Assembly (NCBI RefSeq): GCF_021173675.1
Contig: NZ_JAIHON010000022.1
Span: 1-64,000 of the forward strand
Length of the DNA stretch: 64,000 nt
Reading direction: 5' to 3'
Source: Streptomyces lincolnensis
Lineage (GTDB): Bacteria; Actinomycetota; Actinomycetes; Streptomycetales; Streptomycetaceae
The position numbers were made by a program, and so were the translations under genes. Below the pieces are notes generated by a model. The model was given only the letters and a program-made list of their open reading frames with translations. It had not been told where the DNA came from and did no database searches. How positions within the stretch are numbered: position 1 is the first letter of the stretch; each line of letters opens with the position of its first letter. Shown here piece by piece: positions 16,036 through 24,335 of the stretch.

Positions 16036-17460
16036 ATGTCCAGGGAGCAACGCGGGCCGAACGAAAAACTCGGCGCCGTTCTCGCCCTCGCGGGAATCAG
16101 CAACGCAGGACTCGCGCGACGCGTCAACGATCTTGGCGCTCAACGCGGGTTGACTCTTCGCTACGACAAGACCTCGGTGGCGCGCTGGGTCTCCAAGGGC
16201 ATGGTGCCGCAGGGCGCCGCGCCGCACCTCATCGCCGCCGCCATAGGGCAGAAGCTCGGCCGCCCGGTGCCGCTCCACGAGATCGGCCTGGCGGACGCGG
16301 ATCCCGCACCCGAGGTGGGCCTCGCCTTCCCCAGGGACGTCGGACAGGCGGTGAAGTCGGCGACGGAGCTCTACCGTCTCGACCTCGCGGGCCGCCGGGC
16401 CGGCTCCGGAGGCATCTGGCAGTCGCTGGCCGGATCGTTCGCAGTGAGCGCATACGCAACGCCCGCCTCACGATGGCTGATAACCCCGGCCGACAGCTCG
16501 GTCGCGCGCGAGGTGAGCCCCGCCGAAGCCTCCGGCGCACCGCTCAAAGTCGGCCACAGCGACGTGCAGAAGCTGCGCGAGGCCGCCGAGGACGCGCGGC
16601 GCTGGGACTCCAAGTACGGCGGCGGCGACTGGCGTTCCTCGATGGTGCCCGAGTGCCTGAGGGTGGAGGCGGCCCCGCTGCTGCTCGGCTCCTACTCCGA
16701 CGAGGTCGGCAGAGCCCTCTTCGGCGCGAGCGCCGAGCTCACCCGCCTGGCCGGCTGGATGGCCTTCGACACCGGCCAGCAGGAAGCCGCCCAGCGCTAC
16801 TACATCCAGGCCCTGCGCCTGGCCCGCGCGGCGGCGGACGTGCCCCTGGGGGGCTACGTCCTGGCCTCCATGTCCCTCCAGGCGACCTACCGCGGCTTCG
16901 GCGACGAGGGCGTCGACCTCGCCCAGGCCGCACTGGAACGCAACCGGGGCCTGGCCACCGCCCGCACCATGAGCTTCTTCCGCCTGGTCGAGGCCCGGGC
17001 CCACGCGCGCGCGGGCGACGCCCAGGCCGCCGGCGCGGCCCTCAAGGCCGCCGAGGGCTGGCTGGAACGCTCCCGCGAGGGCGACCCCGACCCGTCCTGG
17101 CTGGGCTTCTACTCCTACGACCGCTTCGCCGCCGACGCCGCGGAGTGCTACCGCGACCTGAAGGCACCGCGCCAGGTGCGCCGCTTCACGGAGCAGGCCC
17201 TCTCGAAGCCGACGGAGGAGTTCGTACGCTCGCACGGCCTGCGGCTCGTCGTCTCCGCGGTCGCCGAGCTGGAGTCGGGCAATCTCGATGCGGCGTGCGA
17301 GCAGGGCGTACGGGCGGTGGAGGTCGCGGGGCGCATCTCCTCGGCCCGCACCACCGAGTACGTGAAGGACCTCCTCCACCGCCTGGAGCCGTACGGGGAC
17401 GAGCCGCGGGTGGTGGAGCTGCGGGAGAGGGCGCGGCCGTTACTGATGGCGCCGGCGTAG
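16036..17460 (+). CDS. Sporulation-associated TPR-like protein (ORF1590 family)
   Basis: The 474-residue cytoplasmic protein has an N-terminal helix-turn-helix-like segment (NEKLGAVLALAGISNAGLAR, then DKTSVARWVSKG), residues ~7-60, and an alanine-rich helical body with TPR-like repeats. No membrane segment or signal peptide is seen. Its N-terminus resembles that of NsdA/NsdB-type developmental proteins. From memory it belongs to the family of S. griseus ORF1590, annotated as sporulation-associated; biochemical function is unknown. The ATG is preceded by GAGGGG with 7-bp spacing, which rules out upstream in-frame starts. It is followed on the same strand by lhgO after 93 bp. Confidence 0.75.
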   Translation: MSREQRGPNEKLGAVLALAGISNAGLARRVNDLGAQRGLTLRYDKTSVARWVSKGMVPQGAAPHLIAAAIGQKLGRPVPLHEIGLADADPAPEVGLAFPRDVGQAVKSATELYRLDLAGRRAGSGGIWQSLAGSFAVSAYATPASRWLITPADSSVAREVSPAEASGAPLKVGHSDVQKLREAAEDARRWDSKYGGGDWRSSMVPECLRVEAAPLLLGSYSDEVGRALFGASAELTRLAGWMAFDTGQQEAAQRYYIQALRLARAAADVPLGGYVLASMSLQATYRGFGDEGVDLAQAALERNRGLATARTMSFFRLVEARAHARAGDAQAAGAALKAAEGWLERSREGDPDPSWLGFYSYDRFAADAAECYRDLKAPRQVRRFTEQALSKPTEEFVRSHGLRLVVSAVAELESGNLDAACEQGVRAVEVAGRISSARTTEYVKDLLHRLEPYGDEPRVVELRERARPLLMAPA

Positions 17461-17553
17461 GCGCGGCCTGCCCCCGCCGCAGTACTGCCGTGTCCCGCGT
17501 TTGAAGTGACTGTCAGTGGCGCAGTGCACTATCGAGGGTGGGAGGTGGTGCAG

Positions 17554-18765
17554 GTGCGGCCGGGGATCGCGTACGACTGCGACGTGCTGGTGATCGGTGG
17601 CGGAATCGTCGGTCTCTCGACGGCGTATGCGATCACGCGTGCCGTACCGGGGACGCGGGTCACCGTGCTGGAGAAGGAACAGGGACCCGCCCGGCACCAG
17701 ACCGGGCGCAACAGCGGTGTCATCCACAGCGGGATCTACTACCGCCCGGGCTCCCTCAAGGCGCGCTTCGCCGTGAAGGGCGCCGCCGAGATGGTGAAGT
17801 TCTGCGCGGAGTACGACATCCCGCACGCCGTCACCGGCAAGCTGATCGTCGCCACCGAGCGGGACGAGCTCCCCCGCCTCCACGCACTCGTGCAACGCGG
17901 CCGGGAGAACGGCATCCCGGTACGGGAGCTGGGCGCGCCCCAGATAGCCGACTACGAGCCGGAGGTCAGAGGCCTCGCCGCCATACACGTCGCGACGACC
18001 GGGGTGTGCGACTTCGCCGGGGTCGCCCGGCAACTCGGCGAGGCGTCCGGCGCGGAGATCCGCTACGGCGCGGAGGTCGTCCGCGCCGACCGACGGACCG
18101 GCCTGGGCGTCGCCGTCCTCACCAGGACAGGCGACATCGTCCGCTCACGCGTCCTCGTCAACTGCGCCGGCCTCTACTGCGACGAGATCGCCCGCATGAC
18201 CGGCGACGACCCCGGCATGCGGATCGTCCCCTTCCGCGGCGAGTACTACGAGCTCGCCCGACCCGAGCTGGTCCGAGGCCTGGTCTATCCCGTCCCCGAC
18301 CCCGCTTTCCCCTTCCTCGGCGTCCACCTCACCCGCGGCATCGACGGCAGCGTCCACATCGGCCCCAACGCCGTCCCCGCGCTGGCCCGCGAGGGCTACG
18401 ACTGGGGCGTCCTCCGGCCCCGCGAACTCGCCTCCACACTCACCTGGCCCGGTTCCTGGCGCATAGCCCGCCGCCACTGGCGCTACGGCGCCGGCGAGCT
18501 CCGCCGATCCGCCTCCAAGGCCGCCTTCACCACAGCGGTCCGACGCCTCCTGCCCCCCGTCCAGGAAACCGACCTCCTCCCCACCTCCGCCGGCGTCCGG
18601 GCCCAAGCCGTCCTCCGAGACGGCACCCTCGTCGACGACTTCCTCATCCAAGAAACCGACCGCGCCGTCCACGTCCTGAACGCCCCCTCCCCCGCGGCGA
18701 CGGCGTCCCTCCCGATCGGCCGAGAAGTGGCCCGCAGGGCGCTGGCCGCGCTGGGAGCGATGTAG
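17554..18765 (+). CDS. lhgO: L-2-hydroxyglutarate oxidase (FAD-dependent, DAO family)
   Basis: A 403-residue flavoenzyme with an N-terminal dinucleotide-binding motif (VLVIGGGIVGLSTAYA, residues ~11-26), then the family signature RHQTGRNSGVIHSGIYY. The C-terminal LLPTSAGVRAQAVLRDG and NAPSPAATASLPIG segments are also typical of LhgO. The enzyme oxidises L-2-hydroxyglutarate to 2-oxoglutarate and passes electrons to the membrane quinone pool (established for E. coli LhgO). The GTG at 17554 has GGAGG 8 bp upstream, so earlier in-frame GTG codons are less likely. The gene is followed by repeat-rich non-coding DNA. Confidence 0.9.
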   Translation: MRPGIAYDCDVLVIGGGIVGLSTAYAITRAVPGTRVTVLEKEQGPARHQTGRNSGVIHSGIYYRPGSLKARFAVKGAAEMVKFCAEYDIPHAVTGKLIVATERDELPRLHALVQRGRENGIPVRELGAPQIADYEPEVRGLAAIHVATTGVCDFAGVARQLGEASGAEIRYGAEVVRADRRTGLGVAVLTRTGDIVRSRVLVNCAGLYCDEIARMTGDDPGMRIVPFRGEYYELARPELVRGLVYPVPDPAFPFLGVHLTRGIDGSVHIGPNAVPALAREGYDWGVLRPRELASTLTWPGSWRIARRHWRYGAGELRRSASKAAFTTAVRRLLPPVQETDLLPTSAGVRAQAVLRDGTLVDDFLIQETDRAVHVLNAPSPAATASLPIGREVARRALAALGAM

Positions 18766-18799
18766 TTCGGGCCGCGGGGGTCTTGGGGTGCGGTGTGAG

Positions 18800-19295
18800 G
18801 TCGCGTGTCGTGTGCGGGTGCGTGGGGGCTGGTCGCGCAGTTCCCCGCGCCCCTAGGGGGACCAGGGTCGCCCTATGCCTAATGGTGCGGGGGGGGGGCG
18901 CCATCCGACCTGCCGCGTGAGGTCGTGGGGCGGCTGCAGGTGCGTTGTGGCTGGTCGCGCAGTTCCCCGCGCCCCTTAGGTGGGTGCCGCAGATGGTCGT
19001 AGCACGTCTGCGGGTGCGTCGTGGCTGGTCGCGCAGTTCCCCGCGCCCCTAGGGAAGCTGCGGTCGCCCGGCGACATGAGGCACCCGGGCCGTGGGCGCC
19101 CCAGCCGCCCACGGCGGTGAGGGGACGGGGCGGGGGGTGTCCGCCCGCAGCGGCCGGCGTCCGACACGCAGGACCTCTTGCCGGAACAGTTCCGCCGGAC
19201 CGAGGACGGAGACCCCCCGCCCCGGCCCCGACCCACCACACAACCGTAGGCGCTACATCCGCCCCCACCGGACCCGCGCAGCGCGCCGCAGGCAT
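18800..19295 (+). repeat. Composite intergenic block, copy 1 of 2
   Basis: This ~0.5-kb non-coding block contains three copies of GGCTGGTCGCGCAGTTCCCC followed by GCGCCCCT (starts 18827, 18949, 19023). It then has a GGGGACGGGGCGGGGGGTGT / CCGCAGCGGCCGGCGTCCGA segment and ends with GCGCGCCGCAGGCAT. A second, closely matching block in the same orientation lies at about 25693-26215. Elements of this kind are scattered through Streptomyces chromosomes. There is no gene in the gap apart from the trmB promoter near its right end. Confidence 0.8.
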
Positions 19296-19323
19296 CGCAG
19301 GCACGCCGTAAAATCGACTCACT

Positions 19324-20151
19324 GTGTCTGATTCTCTCAACGCCCCCGAAACCCCGCACGCCCCCGGCGCCCCCCTCCGCCGCACCCGGGCCAAGGGCGA
19401 GCCGCGCTTCCCGGACGGCCCCCGTGCCGACCCCGCGGGGTCGCATTTCGAGCGGCGGATCCGGAGTTTTCAGCCGCGACGCAGCAGGGTGACCGCCGGA
19501 CAGGCGGACGCGCTGCAGAGGCTGTGGGCGAAGTGGGGCCTGGACATCGACGGCCAACGGCTCATCGACCTGACGGAGCTGTTCGGCAACGACAACCCCG
19601 TGTACCTGGAGATCGGCTTCGGCATGGGCGAGGCAACGGCCCAGATGGCCGCCGAAGACCCCACCACCAACATCCTCGCCGCGGACGTCCACACCCCCGG
19701 CCAGGGAAACCTCCTCAACCTCGCCGACCACAACGGCCTCACCAACATCCGCGTGGCCAACGGCGACGCGATCATCCTCCTCCGCGAGATGCTCCACCCG
19801 GACGCCCTGAACGGCCTCCGCGTCTACTTCCCCGACCCCTGGCCGAAGAAGCGCCACCACAAGCGCCGCCTGATCCAGCCGGAGTTCCTCGACCTCGCCG
19901 CCACCCGCCTCGCCCCCGGCGCCATCGTGCACTGCGCGACCGACTGGGAGCCGTACGCGGAGCAGATGCTCGACGTCCTGACGGCACACCCCGCCTTCGA
20001 GAACACACAGGAAGACGGCGGTTTTGCGCCGCGTCCGCAGTTCCGGCCGCAGACCCGTTTCGAGAGCCAGGGACTGGACAAGGGACATGTCGTGAACGAC
20101 CTGCTCTTCCGCCGCGTACAGCACGGCGACCAACCCCCCACCGGCGCCTGA
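19324..20151 (+). CDS. trmB: tRNA (guanine-N7-)-methyltransferase
   Basis: A 275-residue SAM-dependent methyltransferase that makes m7G46 in the variable loop of tRNAs. The SAM-binding motif is YLEIGFGMGEATAQMA (about residues 93-108). The family signature YFPDPWPKKRHHKRRL lies near 178-193 and contains the catalytic Asp and the tRNA-contacting basic residues. The N-terminal ~55 residues are polar and probably disordered, a common actinobacterial extension. The start is a GTG right after the repeat block. The PrsW-like gene follows after 52 bp on the same strand and may be co-transcribed. Confidence 0.95.
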   Translation: MSDSLNAPETPHAPGAPLRRTRAKGEPRFPDGPRADPAGSHFERRIRSFQPRRSRVTAGQADALQRLWAKWGLDIDGQRLIDLTELFGNDNPVYLEIGFGMGEATAQMAAEDPTTNILAADVHTPGQGNLLNLADHNGLTNIRVANGDAIILLREMLHPDALNGLRVYFPDPWPKKRHHKRRLIQPEFLDLAATRLAPGAIVHCATDWEPYAEQMLDVLTAHPAFENTQEDGGFAPRPQFRPQTRFESQGLDKGHVVNDLLFRRVQHGDQPPTGA

Positions 20152-20203
20152 AGGGCCCTCGCACCCCTGCGGGCGACGCCCCTGTCTCGTTAAGGTCGAT
20201 GCT

Positions 20204-21571
20204 GTGGCCATCTGTCCCCCGTACCCGACGCCCCCCAGCGGCCCCACCGGCGCCCCCGCCGGCGGCGCGACGCCGCGGCACGCGCAGTGGTGGCAGCGGA
20301 CGTGGGTGCGCTACGCCGCCCTGAGCACCCTGCTCGCGCTCTCCGGCCTGGTCATCCTCGCCCTGGTCCGCGAACAGACCGGCACCCAGGGATTCCTGGT
20401 CGGTCTCGCCCTCGCCATCCTCCCCGTACCGCTGCTCATCGCCGCGTTCCGCTGGCTGGACCGGGTCGAACCGGGCCCCTGGCGGAACCTGCTGTTCTCG
20501 TTCGCGTGGGGCGCCTGCGCGGCGGCGCTGATAGCGATCATCGCGAACAGTTTCGCGACGAGATGGATAGCCATGGCCACGGCGGACCCGTCCAGCGCGG
20601 ACACCCTCGGCGCAACGGTGATAGCGCCGGTGGTCGAGGAGACAGCAAAGGCAGCCGCAGTCCTCCTGGTCTTCCTCTTCCGCAGACGAGACTTCACCGG
20701 GATCGTCGACGGCGTGGTGATAGCCGGCGTCACAGCGACCGGCTTCGCGTTCACCGAGAACATCCTCTACCTCGGCACGGCGTTCGGCACGGACCAGCTC
20801 AGCGGCGGCAGCGGCATCGCGTCCGTCACCGCGGCGACGTTCTTCGTACGGATCATCATGTCGCCGTTCGCGCACCCGCTGTTCACGGTGCTCACCGGCA
20901 TCGGCTTCGGCATCTCCGCGCTCTCGGCGGAACGCCACCACGTGCGGCGCGTGCTGCTCCCCCTGTCCGGACTGCTGCTCGCGATGGGCATGCACGCGAT
21001 GTGGAACGGCTCGTCGACATTCGGCGAGTACGGGTTCTTCGCGGTCTACGCGGTGTTCATGGTGCCCGCGTTCGGCCTGCTGACCTGGCTCGTCGTCTGG
21101 ACCAGGCAGCGCGAACTGCGGACGGTGCGCGAGGAACTGCCCGCCTACGTCGCGGCGGGCTGGCTGACCCCGGCCGAGCCGTACGCGCTCGGCTCGATGC
21201 GGGCGCGACGGCTGGCCCGGGAGTACGCGTTGCGGCGCGGCGGAAAGCCGGCGGCACGGGCGGTGTCGGAGTACGAGTCGTACGCGACGTCGTTGGCGTT
21301 CCTGCGGCATCGGGGACGCCGCGGCCGGGCGGGCGCCGATTTCGTCGTACGGGAGCGGGAGTTGCTGCACGAGCTGTGGTGGCGCCGCGAGGTGGCACGT
21401 CCCGCACTGGACCACGCGGCGAGGATGACGGCACCGCCGGTAGCGGTGACGGCGCCACCGTGGCCGGTACACGGCGCGTACGGCTACGGCTACACCTATG
21501 GCCCCCCAGCCCCAGCCACCCGCACGACGCTCCCGTACTCCGCGTACAACTACAACCCGTACCGCTCGTAG
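20204..21571 (+). CDS. PrsW-family intramembrane metalloprotease
   Basis: The 455-residue protein has about eight membrane segments in its first 310 residues and a soluble C-terminal tail ending in a Tyr/Asn/Pro-rich region. The PrsW motifs are present: EETAK near residue 145, HPLFT near 224 and HAMWNG near 264. Together these supply the acidic and histidine metal ligands. In Bacillus, PrsW makes site-1 cuts of an anti-sigma factor. Here the substrate is unknown. The fused sigma/anti-sigma protein encoded 11 kb upstream is an untested candidate. The GTG start has AAGG about 8 bp upstream. It converges on the aldo/keto reductase with a 14-bp gap. Confidence 0.85.
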   Translation: MAICPPYPTPPSGPTGAPAGGATPRHAQWWQRTWVRYAALSTLLALSGLVILALVREQTGTQGFLVGLALAILPVPLLIAAFRWLDRVEPGPWRNLLFSFAWGACAAALIAIIANSFATRWIAMATADPSSADTLGATVIAPVVEETAKAAAVLLVFLFRRRDFTGIVDGVVIAGVTATGFAFTENILYLGTAFGTDQLSGGSGIASVTAATFFVRIIMSPFAHPLFTVLTGIGFGISALSAERHHVRRVLLPLSGLLLAMGMHAMWNGSSTFGEYGFFAVYAVFMVPAFGLLTWLVVWTRQRELRTVREELPAYVAAGWLTPAEPYALGSMRARRLAREYALRRGGKPAARAVSEYESYATSLAFLRHRGRRGRAGADFVVRERELLHELWWRREVARPALDHAARMTAPPVAVTAPPWPVHGAYGYGYTYGPPAPATRTTLPYSAYNYNPYRS

Positions 21572-21585
21572 CGGCTACCGCGGAA

Positions 21586-22566
21586 TCAGCCCGACGCCTC
21601 CGTCAGCCGAGCCACCTCCGCCTCCGTCAGAGCCAGCTCCCCCACCCCCAGCAACGCCGGCAGTTGCTCCACCGTCCGCGCGGAAGCGATGGGCGCCGCG
21701 ACCGTGGGCTGCGCGGCGAGCCAGGCGAGCGCCACCGTGGCGACCGGCGCCGCGTGGGCCTGCGCGACCTCGTCCAGAGCGTCGAGGACCCGGCGCCCGC
21801 GCTCGGTCTCCAGGTGCTTGCCGGCACCCCCGGCCGCCCGCGCGCTGTCGACCGTCGTACCGGGCCGGTACTTGCCGGTGAGGAAGCCGGAGGCGAGGGC
21901 GAAGTAGGGAACGGCGGCGAGACCGGAGCGCTCGGCCAGAGCCTGGAGGTCACCCTCGTAGGTGTCGCGGGAGACGAGGTTGTAGTGGGGCTGGAGGGCG
22001 ACGTACCGGGCGAGCCCCTCGCGCTCGGAGAAGGCGAGGGAGGCCTCCAGCCGCTCGGGCGAGATGTTGGAGGCGGCGATGTGCCGCACCTTGCCCGCCT
22101 TCACCAGCTCGTCGAGCGCGCCGATGATCTCCTCGACCGGCACCTCGGGCTTGTCGAAGTGGGTGTAGTAGAGGTCGATGTAGTCCGTCCCCAGGCGGCG
22201 CAGGGAGGCGTCCGCGGCGGCCTTGATGTTGGCGGCGGACAGCCCCTGGAACTCCGGGTGCTGACTGACCTTGGTGGCGATCACGACGTCCGAACGCTTG
22301 CCACGCGCCTTCAGCCACTTGCCGATGATGGTCTCGGACTCACCGCCGGAGTTCCCGTCGACCCAGGCCGAGTAGGAGTCGGCGGTGTCGATGAAGTTGC
22401 CGCCGGCGGCCGTGTAGGCGTCGAGGACGGCGAAGGACCGTTCCTCGTCGGCGGTCCAGCCGAAGACATTCCCGCCAAGAGACAGCGGGAAGACCTCAAG
22501 ATCCGAGGTACCGAGCTTACGAAGCGGCGAGGAAGCAGAAGCAGAAGAACCGGAAAAAGCAGTCAT
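21586..22566 (-). CDS. Aldo/keto reductase
   Basis: A 326-residue NADPH-dependent oxidoreductase with a complete catalytic tetrad. Asp60 and Tyr65 lie in the DTADSYSAW motif, Lys99 in ATKVSQ and His136 in DLYYTHFDKP. The C-terminal half has the NADP-contacting ASARTVEQLPALL segment. It resembles the YghZ/YajO-like group of bacterial aldo/keto reductases, whose substrates are mostly unassigned aldehydes. Its leftward transcript lies downstream of the M23 peptidase gene but is separated from it by a hairpin terminator, so it probably has its own promoter. Confidence 0.9.
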   Translation of the reverse strand: MTAFSGSSASASSPLRKLGTSDLEVFPLSLGGNVFGWTADEERSFAVLDAYTAAGGNFIDTADSYSAWVDGNSGGESETIIGKWLKARGKRSDVVIATKVSQHPEFQGLSAANIKAAADASLRRLGTDYIDLYYTHFDKPEVPVEEIIGALDELVKAGKVRHIAASNISPERLEASLAFSEREGLARYVALQPHYNLVSRDTYEGDLQALAERSGLAAVPYFALASGFLTGKYRPGTTVDSARAAGGAGKHLETERGRRVLDALDEVAQAHAAPVATVALAWLAAQPTVAAPIASARTVEQLPALLGVGELALTEAEVARLTEASG

Positions 22567-22630
22567 GCTTCACATCAACGCCCGCCCCGGAGGACGGCCT
22601 TCCGCTCCGGCCGCAAACTCCCCGCAAAGA

Positions 22631-22662
22631 ATCCTCCGCCGGATGCCGGACAGGCGGAGGAT
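22631..22662 (-). terminator. Terminator of the M23 peptidase gene
   Basis: A 10-bp stem (ATCCTCCGCC/GGCGGAGGAT) with a 12-nt loop lies just past the stop of the leftward peptidase gene. It is followed on the minus strand by TTCTTTG. Confidence 0.65.
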
Positions 22663-22680
22663 CCGTCATGGGAGCCGCTG

Positions 22681-23709
22681 TTACGGGTTGAGCCCCTTGC
22701 CGCGCAGCCAGGCCATCGGGTCGATGTCGCCGCCACCGCTGGTGTGCACCTCAAGGTGCAGATGGGCGCCGGTCACGTTGCCGGTGGCGCCGACGCGGCC
22801 GATGACGTCACCGGTGTTGACCTTCTGGCCGACGCTGACGTTGATCGACGACTGGTGGGCGTACCAGATCTCGGTGCCGTCATCGAGGGTGAGGACGGTC
22901 TTGTAGCCGTACGAACCGTCCCAGCCGGCCTGGGTGATCGTGCCGGTGTGGACCGCCTTGATGAGCGTGCCCGTGGGCGCGGCGAAGTCGAGGCCGGTGT
23001 GGTAGCCGGAGGACCACAGCGAGCCGGCCTGACCGAACGTGGAGGTGATGGTGTACGAGGAGGTCGGCAGCGTGAACTGCTTGGCCAGCTCGGCGAGGCG
23101 CGCGGCTTCAGCCTTCCTCTCGGCCTCCTCTTCCGCCTTCTTCTTCGCGGCGGCGGCCTTCTCCTTGGCTTCCTTCTCCGCCTTGGCGGCCGCGTCGGCG
23201 ACCTGCTTCTCGGCGGCGGCCGCGGCCTCGGCGGCGGCCTTGCTCTCGACCTGGTCCTGCTGCCGCTCGGCCTGGGCCAGGATCCGGGAGCGCAGCGCCT
23301 CACCGGCGTCGGAGGTGCCCTGCGCGGTGTCCGCGGTGGTCGTACCGAGGGTGCTGAGCGTGGTCGTGGCGACCGGCTCGTCGTCGGAGCCGTCCGAGAT
23401 GAGGGAGCCCACGGAGCCCAGGTCGGGCAGGGAGATGGAGACCGGCGGCTTGCCGGTGTTGGCGCTGGCCATGCCGCCCGCGCCGACGGCGGCTATGACA
23501 CCGACGCCCAGGACGGTGGAGCTGCGGGCGAGTCCGCCGCGCTGCTTGGCGACGCGATGCCGGCCGCGTACGGGGCGAATGGATTCCGCGGTGGGGTTCC
23601 ACTCTCCCAAGGGGGCCTCGTCGCCGGCGTAGCCGCCGTACACAAGGGTGCCGGAGTCACGCTGACCCGGAACGAACGGGGCCTCTGGGGCAGGCGGGTT
23701 GGACGCCAC
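22681..23709 (-). CDS. M23-family peptidoglycan endopeptidase with coiled coil
   Basis: A 342-residue secreted or membrane-anchored LytM-type hydrolase. A Pro-rich N-terminus leads into a hydrophobic segment (TVLGVGVIAAVGAGGMASA). A long Ala/Lys/Glu coiled coil and then the M23 domain follow. Zinc ligands are visible as SGYHTGLDFA (His and Asp, ~residues 233-237) and GAHLHLEVH (HxH, ~318-322). The enzyme should cut peptide cross-links in the cell wall during growth or germination. The GTG start has AAGGAG 9 bp upstream, and an in-frame upstream extension overlaps the riboswitch, so it is rejected. Expression is predicted to be controlled by the c-di-AMP riboswitch in its leader. Confidence 0.9.
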   Translation of the reverse strand: MASNPPAPEAPFVPGQRDSGTLVYGGYAGDEAPLGEWNPTAESIRPVRGRHRVAKQRGGLARSSTVLGVGVIAAVGAGGMASANTGKPPVSISLPDLGSVGSLISDGSDDEPVATTTLSTLGTTTADTAQGTSDAGEALRSRILAQAERQQDQVESKAAAEAAAAAEKQVADAAAKAEKEAKEKAAAAKKKAEEEAERKAEAARLAELAKQFTLPTSSYTITSTFGQAGSLWSSGYHTGLDFAAPTGTLIKAVHTGTITQAGWDGSYGYKTVLTLDDGTEIWYAHQSSINVSVGQKVNTGDVIGRVGATGNVTGAHLHLEVHTSGGGDIDPMAWLRGKGLNP

Positions 23710-23734
23710 GTGGGCGTACTCCTTTCCTTCCTTA

Positions 23735-23885
23735 TCGCCTACCGGGTTAGCTGACGGGTTCGGAGCAGGAAGGTCTCCTACGCGCGTATACCGACCGTGG
23801 TTCCACGGTGGCATCCGCGCGATTCACCCCAAGGTGATGGTTCCCCGGTTCCTTGCAGGATTCGGCGCGTGAGCACGGAGCCGCC
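23735..23885 (-). ncRNA. ydaO-yuaA (c-di-AMP) riboswitch
   Basis: Read on the minus strand, the leader contains the conserved blocks of the ydaO class in the right order. These are GAATCCTGCAAGGAACCGGG, then GGGGTGAATCGC, then CCGAACCCGTCAGCTAACC followed by GGTAGGCG. It ends about 25 nt before the start of the M23 peptidase gene. In Streptomyces this class is known upstream of cell-wall hydrolases such as rpfA, where c-di-AMP lowers expression. Upstream DNA (23886-24157) is comparatively A+T-rich and should hold the promoter; I see no gene in it. Confidence 0.92.
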
Positions 23886-24157
23886 TCTTGTGACGGCTGG
23901 GACGACCGCGCTGCGTTATCGAACGTTAATAGACGTGAGGGCTCGATTCCAAGCTGTTCCGCTTGATCATTAACGAAATCCGCCTGGACTTACGGCCCAT
24001 GAGCGGCAAAAAACGGGCGAGTTGACCACGCCTCAGAAGCCACACAGGAACTGACGGTATGTCAGTTGTTACCGGAGAGGACCCACCCACTCACCCCTCG
24101 TGACAACGATCAAGGAACCACTCAGGCCACTCAGTCCACTCCCGACAAGCAAAACGA

Positions 24158-24193
24158 CCTGGGGCCGGAACCCTTTCGGATTCCGGCCCCAGG
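24158..24193 (-). terminator. Rho-independent terminator after the initiator tRNA
   Basis: A perfect 13-bp stem (CCTGGGGCCGGAA/TTCCGGCCCCAGG) with a 10-nt loop, followed on the minus strand by TCGTTTTGC. It lies 7 bp beyond the 3' end of the leftward tRNA gene. Confidence 0.88.
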
Positions 24194-24200
24194 CCTTCAG

Positions 24201-24274
24201 TAGCGGGGACAGGATTTGAACCTGCGACCTCTGGGTTATGAGCCCAGCGAGCTACCGAGCTGCTCCACCCCGCG
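24201..24274 (-). tRNA. tRNA-fMet(CAT), initiator
   Basis: A 74-nt cloverleaf without an encoded CCA. The anticodon loop is CTCATAA. The anticodon stem has the three consecutive G:C pairs (GGG/CCC) of initiators. The first acceptor pair is mismatched (C1 opposite U72), which also marks an initiator tRNA. The T-loop reads GGTTCAAATCC. Confidence 0.95.
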
Positions 24275-24335
24275 TCGTTGAGACCACTGTACGCCATCCG
24301 CAGGACAGAAGTCGCATCGCCGGAGTCCGCCGCCC

